A program made the translations under genes and the position numbers. From the NCBI RefSeq assembly GCF_016623615.1, contig NZ_JAEHFX010000005.1, positions 248,001 to 312,000 on the forward strand: DNA of 64,000 nt, in the 5' to 3' direction. The notes below the pieces were generated by a model. That model saw nothing but the letters and a program-made list of their open reading frames with translations, made no database searches and was not told the DNA's origin. The stretch comes from Adhaeribacter terrigena (GTDB taxonomy: Bacteria; Bacteroidota; Bacteroidia; Cytophagales; Hymenobacteraceae). Positions 49,201 through 57,984 of this stretch are shown here, in pieces (position 1 is the first letter of the stretch; the number at the start of each line of letters is the position of its first letter).

Positions 49201-49859
49201 TCACAAATTTAACAATTTATTATGCCGCCGCGCAGCCTTTTTTCGCCGCCGCTCCAGGCAACGGTTACAGCCAGTTTTCTGTCTGCTTTTCTGAGGGCTT
49301 TGCTTTAAAAACGCTATGCTTTTAAAACAAAAAACCGCTTGTGTTGTTCTTGTGTTCTGAATAAGGAAAATGCTATCAGGAATAAAAAATTGAAATTTTC
49401 GGGCAACGAATAAATTTTCAACCGGCAGATGGAATTATGAATTTATAATTTTTGTATGACACGCAACAGGCAGTTTTTAACAGAAAAAGCATAGCGTTTC
49501 CTTTGTTGTGGCTGGTTCAAAATCCCTGAAAATGCCCTCAGGATGTTTTATAAATTCCGGTTTTTAAGGACGTTTTAAAAGTCCCGGAATTTTTAAGCGG
49601 CAGTAACTTTTACCTGAATGCGGGTCGGTTTATGGTAATTAATTTTTCGTGTTGCTTATGTTTGGTGACTTAACTGATTGAATTTCACTTTTCTGAGTTT
49701 GAAAGGAAATATATTGTTAAGTTTTTAAATACTTTAAAAGAAGTAGTTTAAATTATTTGAAAATTGCGGATATTTGATTGACGAAATTCCGCCTGAGGCA
49801 TTCTTGTGTTTTGTTTGGCCGGAATTGCAGTTATTTAAGAAATGTAGCTAGTAGCTTTT
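49201..49859. other. 659-base gap between divergent radA and the adhesin gene
   Basis: I see no gene. Elements: AAAAACGCTATGCTTTT (49307-49323), a weaker copy near 49365-49380, and AAAAAGCATAGCGTTTCC (49485-49502). The last 200 bases are AT-rich and probably hold the adhesin promoter; I could not pick a convincing box. Confidence 0.65.
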
Positions 49860-52800
49860 ATGAATAAAATTGTACTCATAAAATTATTTTTTGTTCTTAC
49901 CCTTTTTAACGCCCTCGGTCAAACCAAACCGAACCTGGGTACAATGGGTAATTTTACCGTGTTGGCCGGAACGCACATTACCAGTACCGGTAATACCATT
50001 ATTTACGATAACATTGGCGCCGGAACTTACTTCAGTGGTTTTACTTTTACCACTCCGCCCCAAAGCACGCCAACCGGCCCCGGACTCATAACCGGTGCCC
50101 AGCATCTTAATAATACTGCCTATCAGTCGGCTATGGCAGATCTTACAACCGCATACAACCAGGTTGCCACGCAGGCATTTACTCAAAACCTCAGTGGTCA
50201 GACGTTGGGCGGGCAGGTAAAATCGGTTACGCCGGGCGTTTACCGTTTCAACGGGAATGCCACACTTTCCGATACCCTAACGCTCGATGCGCAGGGAAAT
50301 CCGAATGCCGTATTCATTTTCCAGGTTCTCGGAAATCTTACCTCATTGCCCAATGCCCTGATCAGTATGCGTCAGGGAGCACGTTCGCCCAATATTTTCT
50401 GGCAGGTAGGTAACTCGGTAACCCTGGGCGTGGGCACCAACATTAAAGGTTCTGTTTTTGCAAGTCAAAGTATTACCATGGGCAACGGTAGCATTATGCA
50501 GGGTCGGGCCATGTCACTCAACAGCTTTGTGTCGTTGAACAATAACCCGATCACCATTCCGCCGCCCCGCTTTAACTCCGACATTTCTGTTGTAAAAACC
50601 AAAACTCCCGGTCCCTATTCGGTAGGATCCCAAATTACCTACACAATTGTAGTAAAGAATTTAGGCCCGAACAACGAAACCAACCTGCTGGTAAGCGATC
50701 TGTTGCCGCCAGGCCTTGCTTTTATCAGCGCTACTACTACCAATAATACCCCTTACAGTAAAACAACCGGTTTCTGGTCGGTAGATGAACTCAACAACGG
50801 CGATTCCGATACGCTTACCATTGTAGCCACTATTACTTCGCCTAACTTTATTACCAATACGGCCACAGTAGCCGGCGATGCGATCGATAATAACCAAAGC
50901 AACAATGCTTCCAGCGTAACGATCTGCGCGGTTCCTACCAAACCCGGCGTTATTACCGGTCCTGCGGTGCTTTGCATTGGCGGCACCGGAAATACCTATT
51001 CTATTGCTGCCGTTCCGGGCTCTACCCGTTACAACTGGAGTGTGCCTACCGGCTGGATCATTACCAACGGGCAAAACACGAATTCCATAAACTTACTGCC
51101 CGGCCCTGATACCGCTTCTGCCATTATCTCGGTTACGGCCGTAAATTCCTGCGGTGAAAGCGAGCCAAGTACGAAACGCATCCGGGCTATTCCGCCGCCC
51201 CCGCCGGTTCTTCCCCCCATTGCCGGCAATCCTTTTCCGTGTCGTAATTCTACCGGTAATATATATAGTATCCCGCTGCTAATGGCAGTAAATAATTATA
51301 CCTGGTCTGTGCCTGCCGGCTGGACCATTACTGCTGGCCAGGGAACCAACAGCATTACTGTTACAGCGGGCAGCCTGGCCGGCACGATCAGCCTCACGGT
51401 TAGTAACGATTGCGGAACCAGTGGGCCGAAAACCCTGAACGTAAATCCTGCTCTCGGCCCACCGGCACTTCCCGGTCCGATTACCAGTACCAATGCCGGA
51501 GATCCGTGTGTAGGGCAGGTCGGTTTGGTTTATTCGGTGCCTGTACTGGCAAATGCTGCTACCTATTCCTGGACCGTTCCCACTGGCTGGACCATTACCG
51601 CTGGCCAGGGAACCAACAGCATTACTGTTTCGGCCGGCGCGAATCCGGGAGTAATTTCGGTATTTGCTTCTAATGGTTGCGGCAACAGCCCGGTAGCTAC
51701 TTATATTGTAAACCCGGTTACTGCCCCTCCGGTTGTAACCGGTCCGATCTCCGGTCAGTTTGTTCCTTGTATCGGGCAGACTTCCATTACTTATTCTGTA
51801 CCGGCTCAAAGCGGGGTTGGTTCCTATAACTGGACCGTGCCTACTGGCTGGACCATTACTGCCGGTCAGGGAACGAACAGCATTACAGTTACTGCCGGCA
51901 GTAATGCCGGCGCGGTAAGCGTAACTGCTACAAATGGATGCGGAACCGGATCGGCCGTTACCCAGGTGGTTACCCCGGCTACTACTGTTCCGCCAGCTCC
52001 GGGAGCCATTGTAAGCAGTGGTGGTGGCAACCCGTGTGCCGGCCAGACCAATCTGGTTTATACTTTAGTGCCTGTAAGCGGTGCTTCTACTTACACCTGG
52101 ACCGTTCCTGCCGGCTGGACGATCGTTTCCGGCCAGGGAACGCCTTCAATTACCGTAACTGCCGGCTCTGCCTCCGGGCCAATTTCAGTAGTAGCAGTAA
52201 ATGGCTGCGGCTCGAGTGCTGCCAGTACCTTAGGACTTACCCCAACTACTACTCCGCCACCAGTGCCGGGTAATATTGCTGGTAACAACGTTCCGTGTGC
52301 CGGCAGTACCCTGAATGTTTACAGTATACCGGTAGTCAGCGGCGCTTCTTCTTATAACTGGACGGTGCCAGCCGGCTGGACGATCACTTCCGGACAAGGG
52401 ACCAACACAATTACCGTAACCGCCGGAAATTCAAATGGAAGTATCAGTGTATCGGCTATTAATGCCTGTGGCGCCGGATCGGCCAGTACTTCGCTGGTAA
52501 TTGCAGCCACAAGTGTACCTCCGGTTCCCGGACCTATAACCGGTAATGTTAATATGTGCGTTAACCAAGCAGGTATTACCTATTCTATTGCACCGGTAAC
52601 CAATGCATCTGGTTATACCTGGTCTGTGCCTGCCGGCTGGAATATTACTGCTGGTCAGGGTACTAATACTGTTACCGTTACGGCTGGCTCAACTCCGGGC
52701 AATATTTCGGTAGTTGCTTCCAACGGCTGTGGCAGTGGCCTTTCAACGGCACTAGCTTTAACGCCAATTTCAAATCCGCCGGGCACGCCTGGCGCCATTA

Positions 52801-54863
52801 CCGGTAACCTGGTGCCTTGTACCGGCCAATCGAATGTAACCTACACGATCGCTGCAGTAACCGGGGCAACCGGATATTCCTGGACGGTGCCTGCCGGCTG
52901 GACCATTACCAGCGGCCAGGGAACTACCAGCATTACTGTTACCACCGGCAATAATTCGGGTAATGTGAGTGTAAGTGCCACCAATAGTTGCGGTCCTGGA
53001 TCTCCCCGCACCCTGAACATTACTCCTTCTTCAACCGCTGCCCCTGCCCCCGGCCCGATTACCGGTATTGCCATTCCATGCATTGGCCAGACAGGATTAA
53101 CCTATTCCATTACGGCAGTAGCGGGAGCATCCAGCTATAACTGGACGGTGCCAGCGGGCTGGACTATTACCAGCGGCCAGGGTACTACAGCCATTCAGGT
53201 AACGGCCGGAAGCGTAGCCGGTAATGTTTCGGTAGTGGCAGCCAACGGTTGCGGAACCGGTATTGCCAGCACTCAGGCCGTGCAACCAACCTTTACTCCG
53301 CCGGTTGCGCCGGGTAATATTATCGGGAACAGTGTGCCTTGCGCTACGGGAGGGAATTTAACCTATTCCGTGTTGCTTGTTAATAGTGCCTATGCTTATA
53401 CCTGGACGGTACCAACCGGCTGGAGCATTGTGAGCGGGCAGGGGTCTAATAGTATAACCGTAACGCCGGGCAGTAGTGCCGGCGCTATTACCGTAACAGC
53501 GACAAATGGTTGCGGCACTAGTTCTGCCTCAAGCCTGAATGTAATGATTTCTACTACAGCACCTCCAATGCCGGGGCAAATCACGGCTCCATTCAGCGGA
53601 AGTCCTTGTGCCGGCCAAACCGGGTTAGTATATTCCATTAGTCCGGTAGTCGGCGCTTCTTCTTATACCTGGACCTTACCAACCGGCTGGAGCATTGTAA
53701 GCGGGCAAGGAACAACTTCTATAGAGGTAACGGCCGGCAATTCTTCCGGATTAGTTTCTGTAGTGGCTTCTAATGGTTGTGGTAGCGGAAGCGCTAGTGT
53801 ATTGGCTACTACGCCTACTACCAGCACGCCATTAACCTCCGGAGTAATAGAAGGTCCTGCATTCCCATGTACCGGTAATATTCCTACCACCTATAAAACT
53901 TCGGGCGTTAATGGTGCAACAGGCTATACCTGGACCGTGCCGTTAGGCTGGCAGATTACTTCCGGGCAGGGAACTACAGAAATTACGGTTATTGCCGGCA
54001 CGAAAACCGGGAATGTAGGCGTAGTTGCATACAATGGTTGCGGAGCCGGTACGCCAAGTGAGTTAAATGTTAATCCTACAAACCAACCGCCGGTTATGGC
54101 TGGGAATATAGCTGGAAATACAATACTTTGTGCTGATGCTAAGGGAGTTGTTTTTAGTGTATCCGGCGCTACCAATGCCGATACTTATACCTGGACCGTG
54201 CCGAAGGGCTGGAATATTGTAAGCGGCCAGGGTACTGATTCGATTGTGGTAAATGGCGGTACGAACAGCGGTGAAGTAACTGTAATTGCAATGAACGGTT
54301 GCGGCGCCAGCGTAGCAAGCCGTTTAACAGTAACGGTTCAGGTGCCGTTGGTTTTCACAACTGAAATTAAAGATGAAAGCTCCCCATGCATTGGCTTGCG
54401 TTACACCGTAGATCCGATTCCGGGAGCGGTGGCTTATAACTGGACTGTGCCGGCCGGCTGGCAGATACTCAGCGGTGCTGGTACAACATCCATTTCGGTA
54501 AAAGCAGGCTCGGCGGAAGGGCAGATCTCGGTAGTAGCGCAAACAGCTACCTGCCAGGGCTTGCCAATAGAAGCAAACATGAAAGCCAGTGCCTCAGATC
54601 CTGAACTGAAAATTCCAAACGCTTTCTCGCCGAATAATGATGGGGTGAACGAAAAATGGGTGGTAGAAAATCTGGAGAATTACGACCAAAACGAACTGAC
54701 CGTAATTAACCGTTGGGGTAATGAGGTTTTCCGGCAGAAGAATTATAAGAATAACTGGGACGGTCAGGGCCTGAGCCCGGGAACGTATTATTATATTCTG
54801 CAAGTGAAAGTTTGCGATAATTCAGAAAAAACGATGAAGGGTTACGTGATGATTGTTCGTTAA
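49860..54863 (+). CDS. Giant adhesin: ice-binding-like DUF3494 domain, DUF11, 14 immunoglobulin-like repeats, T9SS type B sorting domain
   Basis: A 1667-residue surface protein. After the signal peptide (KIVLIKLFFVLTLFNALGQ) comes a DUF3494 ice-binding-like domain (about 22-235: FTVLAGTHITSTGNT, VTPGVYRFNGNATLSDTLTL, ANALISMRQGARSPNIFWQV-type strands). A DUF11 domain follows (about 240-350: DISVVKTKTPGPYSVGSQIT, TIVVKNLGPNNETNLLVSDL). Then 14 repeats of about 85 residues run to about 1580. Each has the pattern PC-x-GQ-x-x-x-x-Y-S, then a WTVPAGWTITSGQG core, NSITVTAG and VVATNGCG. The end (about 1590-1667) is the T9SS type B domain (IPNAFSPNNDGVNEKW, VINRWGNEVFRQKN, LSPGTYYYIL). Directly downstream are PorP/SprF and an OmpA/PorE-like gene, the normal setting of type B cargo. 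Whether it really binds ice is not shown; DUF3494 can also serve adhesion. Confidence 0.93.
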   Translation: MNKIVLIKLFFVLTLFNALGQTKPNLGTMGNFTVLAGTHITSTGNTIIYDNIGAGTYFSGFTFTTPPQSTPTGPGLITGAQHLNNTAYQSAMADLTTAYNQVATQAFTQNLSGQTLGGQVKSVTPGVYRFNGNATLSDTLTLDAQGNPNAVFIFQVLGNLTSLPNALISMRQGARSPNIFWQVGNSVTLGVGTNIKGSVFASQSITMGNGSIMQGRAMSLNSFVSLNNNPITIPPPRFNSDISVVKTKTPGPYSVGSQITYTIVVKNLGPNNETNLLVSDLLPPGLAFISATTTNNTPYSKTTGFWSVDELNNGDSDTLTIVATITSPNFITNTATVAGDAIDNNQSNNASSVTICAVPTKPGVITGPAVLCIGGTGNTYSIAAVPGSTRYNWSVPTGWIITNGQNTNSINLLPGPDTASAIISVTAVNSCGESEPSTKRIRAIPPPPPVLPPIAGNPFPCRNSTGNIYSIPLLMAVNNYTWSVPAGWTITAGQGTNSITVTAGSLAGTISLTVSNDCGTSGPKTLNVNPALGPPALPGPITSTNAGDPCVGQVGLVYSVPVLANAATYSWTVPTGWTITAGQGTNSITVSAGANPGVISVFASNGCGNSPVATYIVNPVTAPPVVTGPISGQFVPCIGQTSITYSVPAQSGVGSYNWTVPTGWTITAGQGTNSITVTAGSNAGAVSVTATNGCGTGSAVTQVVTPATTVPPAPGAIVSSGGGNPCAGQTNLVYTLVPVSGASTYTWTVPAGWTIVSGQGTPSITVTAGSASGPISVVAVNGCGSSAASTLGLTPTTTPPPVPGNIAGNNVPCAGSTLNVYSIPVVSGASSYNWTVPAGWTITSGQGTNTITVTAGNSNGSISVSAINACGAGSASTSLVIAATSVPPVPGPITGNVNMCVNQAGITYSIAPVTNASGYTWSVPAGWNITAGQGTNTVTVTAGSTPGNISVVASNGCGSGLSTALALTPISNPPGTPGAITGNLVPCTGQSNVTYTIAAVTGATGYSWTVPAGWTITSGQGTTSITVTTGNNSGNVSVSATNSCGPGSPRTLNITPSSTAAPAPGPITGIAIPCIGQTGLTYSITAVAGASSYNWTVPAGWTITSGQGTTAIQVTAGSVAGNVSVVAANGCGTGIASTQAVQPTFTPPVAPGNIIGNSVPCATGGNLTYSVLLVNSAYAYTWTVPTGWSIVSGQGSNSITVTPGSSAGAITVTATNGCGTSSASSLNVMISTTAPPMPGQITAPFSGSPCAGQTGLVYSISPVVGASSYTWTLPTGWSIVSGQGTTSIEVTAGNSSGLVSVVASNGCGSGSASVLATTPTTSTPLTSGVIEGPAFPCTGNIPTTYKTSGVNGATGYTWTVPLGWQITSGQGTTEITVIAGTKTGNVGVVAYNGCGAGTPSELNVNPTNQPPVMAGNIAGNTILCADAKGVVFSVSGATNADTYTWTVPKGWNIVSGQGTDSIVVNGGTNSGEVTVIAMNGCGASVASRLTVTVQVPLVFTTEIKDESSPCIGLRYTVDPIPGAVAYNWTVPAGWQILSGAGTTSISVKAGSAEGQISVVAQTATCQGLPIEANMKASASDPELKIPNAFSPNNDGVNEKWVVENLENYDQNELTVINRWGNEVFRQKNYKNNWDGQGLSPGTYYYILQVKVCDNSEKTMKGYVMIVR

Positions 54864-54872
54864 CCCAGGAAA

Positions 54873-55841
54873 ATGGTATTAAATATTACTGAAAAAATGC
54901 GCCGTATTATAGTAGTTTTAGGGATCTGGTTGGTAGCAGGGAGTGCATACGCGCAGCAGAGTGCCCAGTATACCCAGTATATTTTTAACGGTCTGATCGT
55001 GAACCCGGCTTATGCAGGGAGCAAGGAGATCTGGAATGTGAACGCGATTTACCGGGATCAGTGGACCGGGCTGGAAGGCCGGCCTACTACCCAGACTTTT
55101 AGTGCGGATGGCGGCATAAAAGATAATAAGATCGGGCTGGGTTTTCAGGCCATTAACGACCGCATCGGGGCCGACGGGCAACTTAGCCTGATGGGAAGTG
55201 CGGCGGTAAAGCTGGATGTAAATGAAACCAGTAAATTCCGGTTTGGCATTTCGGGGGGCGTAACGCAGTATTCCCGCGACTGGACCAAAATCAAGATGAC
55301 CGATATGAACGACCAGGTTAACCCGGGCACGAAGGAAACGGCTATTTCGCCAACCCTGAAAGCCGGGGTTTATTTCCATACCGAACAGTTTTATGCAGGC
55401 CTTTCCGCGGCAAATTTAATACCGGTTGAAAACGATTATGTGCTCACGCCCACGCGGCATTATTTCCTGACTTCGGGTTACGTGTTTAACCTGGGCCAGC
55501 ACATGAAATTCAAACCGAGCTTTTTGTTGAAAGAAGATTTTAAAGGCCCTACCAACCTCGACCTGAATGCCTTTGTGCTTTTTGCCGAGCGGATCTGGGT
55601 GGGGTCTTCGTACCGCACCGGTCTGAACCTGATCCATAAAGTTTCTACCGAAGATAAAGTAAACCTTTCGAGCGCCTGGGCAGGCATTGTGGAATTGTAT
55701 GTTACCCCAAAGCTGAAACTGGGATACGCTTATGATGTTACCCTGACCGGCCTTAATAATTACGACAGCCACGAAATTTCGCTGGGCTTTTTCTTCCTCA
55801 AAAAAGAAGAGACCAATATGCTTTCGCCGCGCTATTTCTAA
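54873..55841 (+). CDS. PorP/SprF family T9SS outer-membrane protein
   Basis: A 322-residue beta-barrel protein. The signal peptide ends in IWLVAGSAYAQ, then QSAQYTQYIFNGLIVNPAYAGS, the PorP/SprF hallmark near the mature N-terminus. Further strands include IYRDQWTGLEGRPTTQTFSA, KIGLGFQAINDRIGADGQLS, FRFGISGGVTQYSRDWTKIK, GVYFHTEQFYAGLSAANLIP and KLKLGYAYDVTLTGLNNYDS, ending HEISLGFFFLKK. SprF-type proteins are needed for secretion and attachment of the type B cargo encoded beside them. It follows the adhesin stop by 9 bases, with AGGA in front of the ATG at 54873. A second possible start (54897) gives a more typical signal peptide. Confidence 0.96.
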   Translation: MVLNITEKMRRIIVVLGIWLVAGSAYAQQSAQYTQYIFNGLIVNPAYAGSKEIWNVNAIYRDQWTGLEGRPTTQTFSADGGIKDNKIGLGFQAINDRIGADGQLSLMGSAAVKLDVNETSKFRFGISGGVTQYSRDWTKIKMTDMNDQVNPGTKETAISPTLKAGVYFHTEQFYAGLSAANLIPVENDYVLTPTRHYFLTSGYVFNLGQHMKFKPSFLLKEDFKGPTNLDLNAFVLFAERIWVGSSYRTGLNLIHKVSTEDKVNLSSAWAGIVELYVTPKLKLGYAYDVTLTGLNNYDSHEISLGFFFLKKEETNMLSPRYF

Positions 55842-55862
55842 AATTCCCCTGTGCCATTAAAC

Positions 55863-57848
55863 ATGAAATTACGCTTACTTTTTCTGCCTTTTACCTTACT
55901 TTTTTGCCTTGGTTTATCGCGGCCGGTTTCCGGGCAGGCCGATCTGAAAACTGCCGACCGCCTTTACGATGAAATGGCCTTTGCGCAGGCTACTGAAGCA
56001 TACAAACAGCTGCTTGATAAAAATGAGCCGAGCCTGGAAATTATTCAGCGGATTGCGCATGGCTACCGGTTGATGAATGTGAGTAAGGAAGCCGAATTCT
56101 GGTATGCCCAGGTACTTGCTTTTCCGGGGGCAGCCAGCATAAACACTTTCTTTTATGCCGAAGCGGCGCGCCGGAACGGGAATTACGAAAAGGCGAAACA
56201 ACTTTATCTGCAATACGGCAACCAGGTAAAATCGGACCAGGCCATGGCTATGAAACTGGCTTACGCCTGCGACCAGGCACAATACTGGACCAAAAATCCG
56301 CAGCCGGTAGCTTTAACCGCCGAAACGTTCAATTCAACAAATTCGGATTTCAGCCCGGTGTTTTATAAAAACGGCCTGGTGTTCACTTCAGACCGTGGCA
56401 AACAGGAAAAAAAAGCAGATAATGAGATTTATGCCTGGACCGGTAAACCGTATCTGCAGCTTTATTATTTAGAAAAAGACAAAGATAAGAACTGGGGGCA
56501 GGTGCAGCCGCTCCCGGAGCCTGTGAACAGCACGTACCACAACGGCGCCGCGGTTTTTTCGGCCGATGGGAATACCGTTTTTTATACCCGCACCAACAAA
56601 GAGAAATTCAAACTGAAGAAAGTAAATACCGATCCTACCAGCTGGGCTAACCCGCCTATTAAAGATATGCCGGTAAGCCGCCTGGAAATTTACATTTCAC
56701 AGTTTAAAAATAACGAATGGAGCAAACCCAAAGCGTTTGTTTATAATAAACCACGGGAATATTCAGTGGGGCATCCGGCGCTTTCGCCCGATGGTAATGT
56801 GCTTTACTTTGCTTCGGATATGCCGGGCGGATTTGGTGAAACGGATTTGTATTACTGCACCAAAGAAGCCGATGGCAGCTGGAGCAAGCCGGTAAACTGC
56901 GGCAATGCCGTAAATTCGGCCGGTAAAGAATGTTTCCCGACGTTTTCCCCGGATGGTACCTTGCATTTCTCTTCGGACGGACATTTGGGCATGGGCGGAC
57001 TGGATCTGTTTTCGGCAAAAGGCGCTAAAACGAAATGGCAGGCTATCACGAACCTCGAAACCCCTTATAATTCGGGCGGCGACGATTTCGGGATCATTTT
57101 TGATCCGGAAGGCAAAGGCGAAACCGGTTATTTTTCTTCGAACCGCGGCAGCGAAAACGGCACCGATAATATTTATTCGTTCAAATCGAGCCGGGTACCT
57201 TGTACACTGGCGGGTTTAACCGTTGAGCAGCCGGAAGCCAAACAGGCACAAACCGTTACCAAACCTCTGAGCGGCGTAACGTTGCGCCTTTACCGGGCTG
57301 GCGATACATCGGCGCTGGTTTCTTATTCCGATAAAGAAGGCAAGTTCAATTTTCCGATCCAGGGGGGCGTGAAATACATGGTAAAAGGCTCTAAAGAGGG
57401 TTATTTAACCAAATCGGTAGAGGTGATGGCCGACTGTAAAAGCGTGCTGGACCTGGCCAAGCTGGCCCTGACGCTGAACAAGAACAAAGTGAACAGCTCT
57501 TACATTGTAGAGAATATCTATTACGATCTGGATAAGAGCGAGATCCGGCCGGATGCGGCCCGCGAGCTGGATAAGCTGGTGGTGATGCTGCAGGATAACC
57601 CGGAAGTGAAAATTGAGCTCAGTTCGCATACCGATAGCCGCCAGACCGACCATTATAACCAGATGTTGTCGCAGTTGCGGGCCGATGCGGCCGTGAAATA
57701 TATTATTTCCAGAGGAATTGATTACACACGCATAACGGCCAAAGGCTACGGCGAAAGCCAGTTGCGTAACCGCTGTAAAGACGGGGTGAACTGTTCGGAA
57801 GATGAACACCAGCTTAACCGCCGTACTGAATTCAAGCTTATTAAATAG
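55863..57848 (+). CDS. PorE-like OmpA family protein (TPR, PD40 propeller, carboxypeptidase-like, OmpA C domain)
   Basis: A 661-residue protein. The start is ATG 55863, ahead of the signal peptide LFLPFTLLFCLGLSRPVSGQ; a GTG twelve bases earlier is less likely. The order is a TPR region (about 25-140: DRLYDEMAFAQATEAYKQLL, AEFWYAQVLAF), a WD40/PD40 propeller (about 150-450: NSDFSPVFYKNGLVFTSDRG, GHPALSPDGNVLYFASDMPG, ECFPTFSPDGTLHFSSDGHL, DDFGIIFDPEGKGETGYFSS), a carboxypeptidase-regulatory-like domain (about 475-535) and an OmpA C-terminal domain (about 545-661: YYDLDKSEIRPDAARELDKL, IELSSHTDSR, RITAKGYGESQL, LNRRTEFKLIK). This is the layout of PorE of the T9SS, which binds peptidoglycan. 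With the adhesin and PorP/SprF it forms one operon. Unlike PorE no lipobox is present. Confidence 0.92.
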   Translation: MKLRLLFLPFTLLFCLGLSRPVSGQADLKTADRLYDEMAFAQATEAYKQLLDKNEPSLEIIQRIAHGYRLMNVSKEAEFWYAQVLAFPGAASINTFFYAEAARRNGNYEKAKQLYLQYGNQVKSDQAMAMKLAYACDQAQYWTKNPQPVALTAETFNSTNSDFSPVFYKNGLVFTSDRGKQEKKADNEIYAWTGKPYLQLYYLEKDKDKNWGQVQPLPEPVNSTYHNGAAVFSADGNTVFYTRTNKEKFKLKKVNTDPTSWANPPIKDMPVSRLEIYISQFKNNEWSKPKAFVYNKPREYSVGHPALSPDGNVLYFASDMPGGFGETDLYYCTKEADGSWSKPVNCGNAVNSAGKECFPTFSPDGTLHFSSDGHLGMGGLDLFSAKGAKTKWQAITNLETPYNSGGDDFGIIFDPEGKGETGYFSSNRGSENGTDNIYSFKSSRVPCTLAGLTVEQPEAKQAQTVTKPLSGVTLRLYRAGDTSALVSYSDKEGKFNFPIQGGVKYMVKGSKEGYLTKSVEVMADCKSVLDLAKLALTLNKNKVNSSYIVENIYYDLDKSEIRPDAARELDKLVVMLQDNPEVKIELSSHTDSRQTDHYNQMLSQLRADAAVKYIISRGIDYTRITAKGYGESQLRNRCKDGVNCSEDEHQLNRRTEFKLIK

Positions 57849-57866
57849 ACCTGAGTTTTAGGAGCC

Positions 57867-57925
57867 AAAAGCATAGCGTTTTTCAGGTCGTTCTGCAGTT
57901 TTTCGGCCGGAAACCATACCGTTAT
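57867..57925. repeat. Two 16-bp elements between convergent genes
   Basis: AAAAGCATAGCGTTTTT (57867-57883) with GAGTTTTAGGAGCC before it, and GGAAACCATACCGTTAT (57909-57925) with GCAGTTTTTCGGCC before it. Both stand in the same direction. The hairpin at 57924 follows at once. Confidence 0.72.
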
Positions 57926-57976
57926 CAAAACAAAAGCGCCTGCTATTTTTAATATAGCAGGCGCTTTTGTTTTGAT
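57924..57976. terminator. Very long two-way terminator hairpin
   Basis: A perfect 23-bp stem: ATCAAAACAAAAGCGCCTGC continued by TAT, paired with its full complement (57954-57976) around a 7-base loop. A- and T-rich stretches sit inside the stem base on both sides. It lies between the convergent genes ending at 57848 and 57985. Confidence 0.88.
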
Positions 57977-57984
57977 AAATAATT

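Noticed and set aside
49201-49859. tRNA or other stable RNA in the largest gaps
   Set aside because: No cloverleaf with a TTCGA-type loop and CCA-compatible end was found by eye in this or the other gaps over 300 bases; a tRNAscan or Infernal run would settle it.
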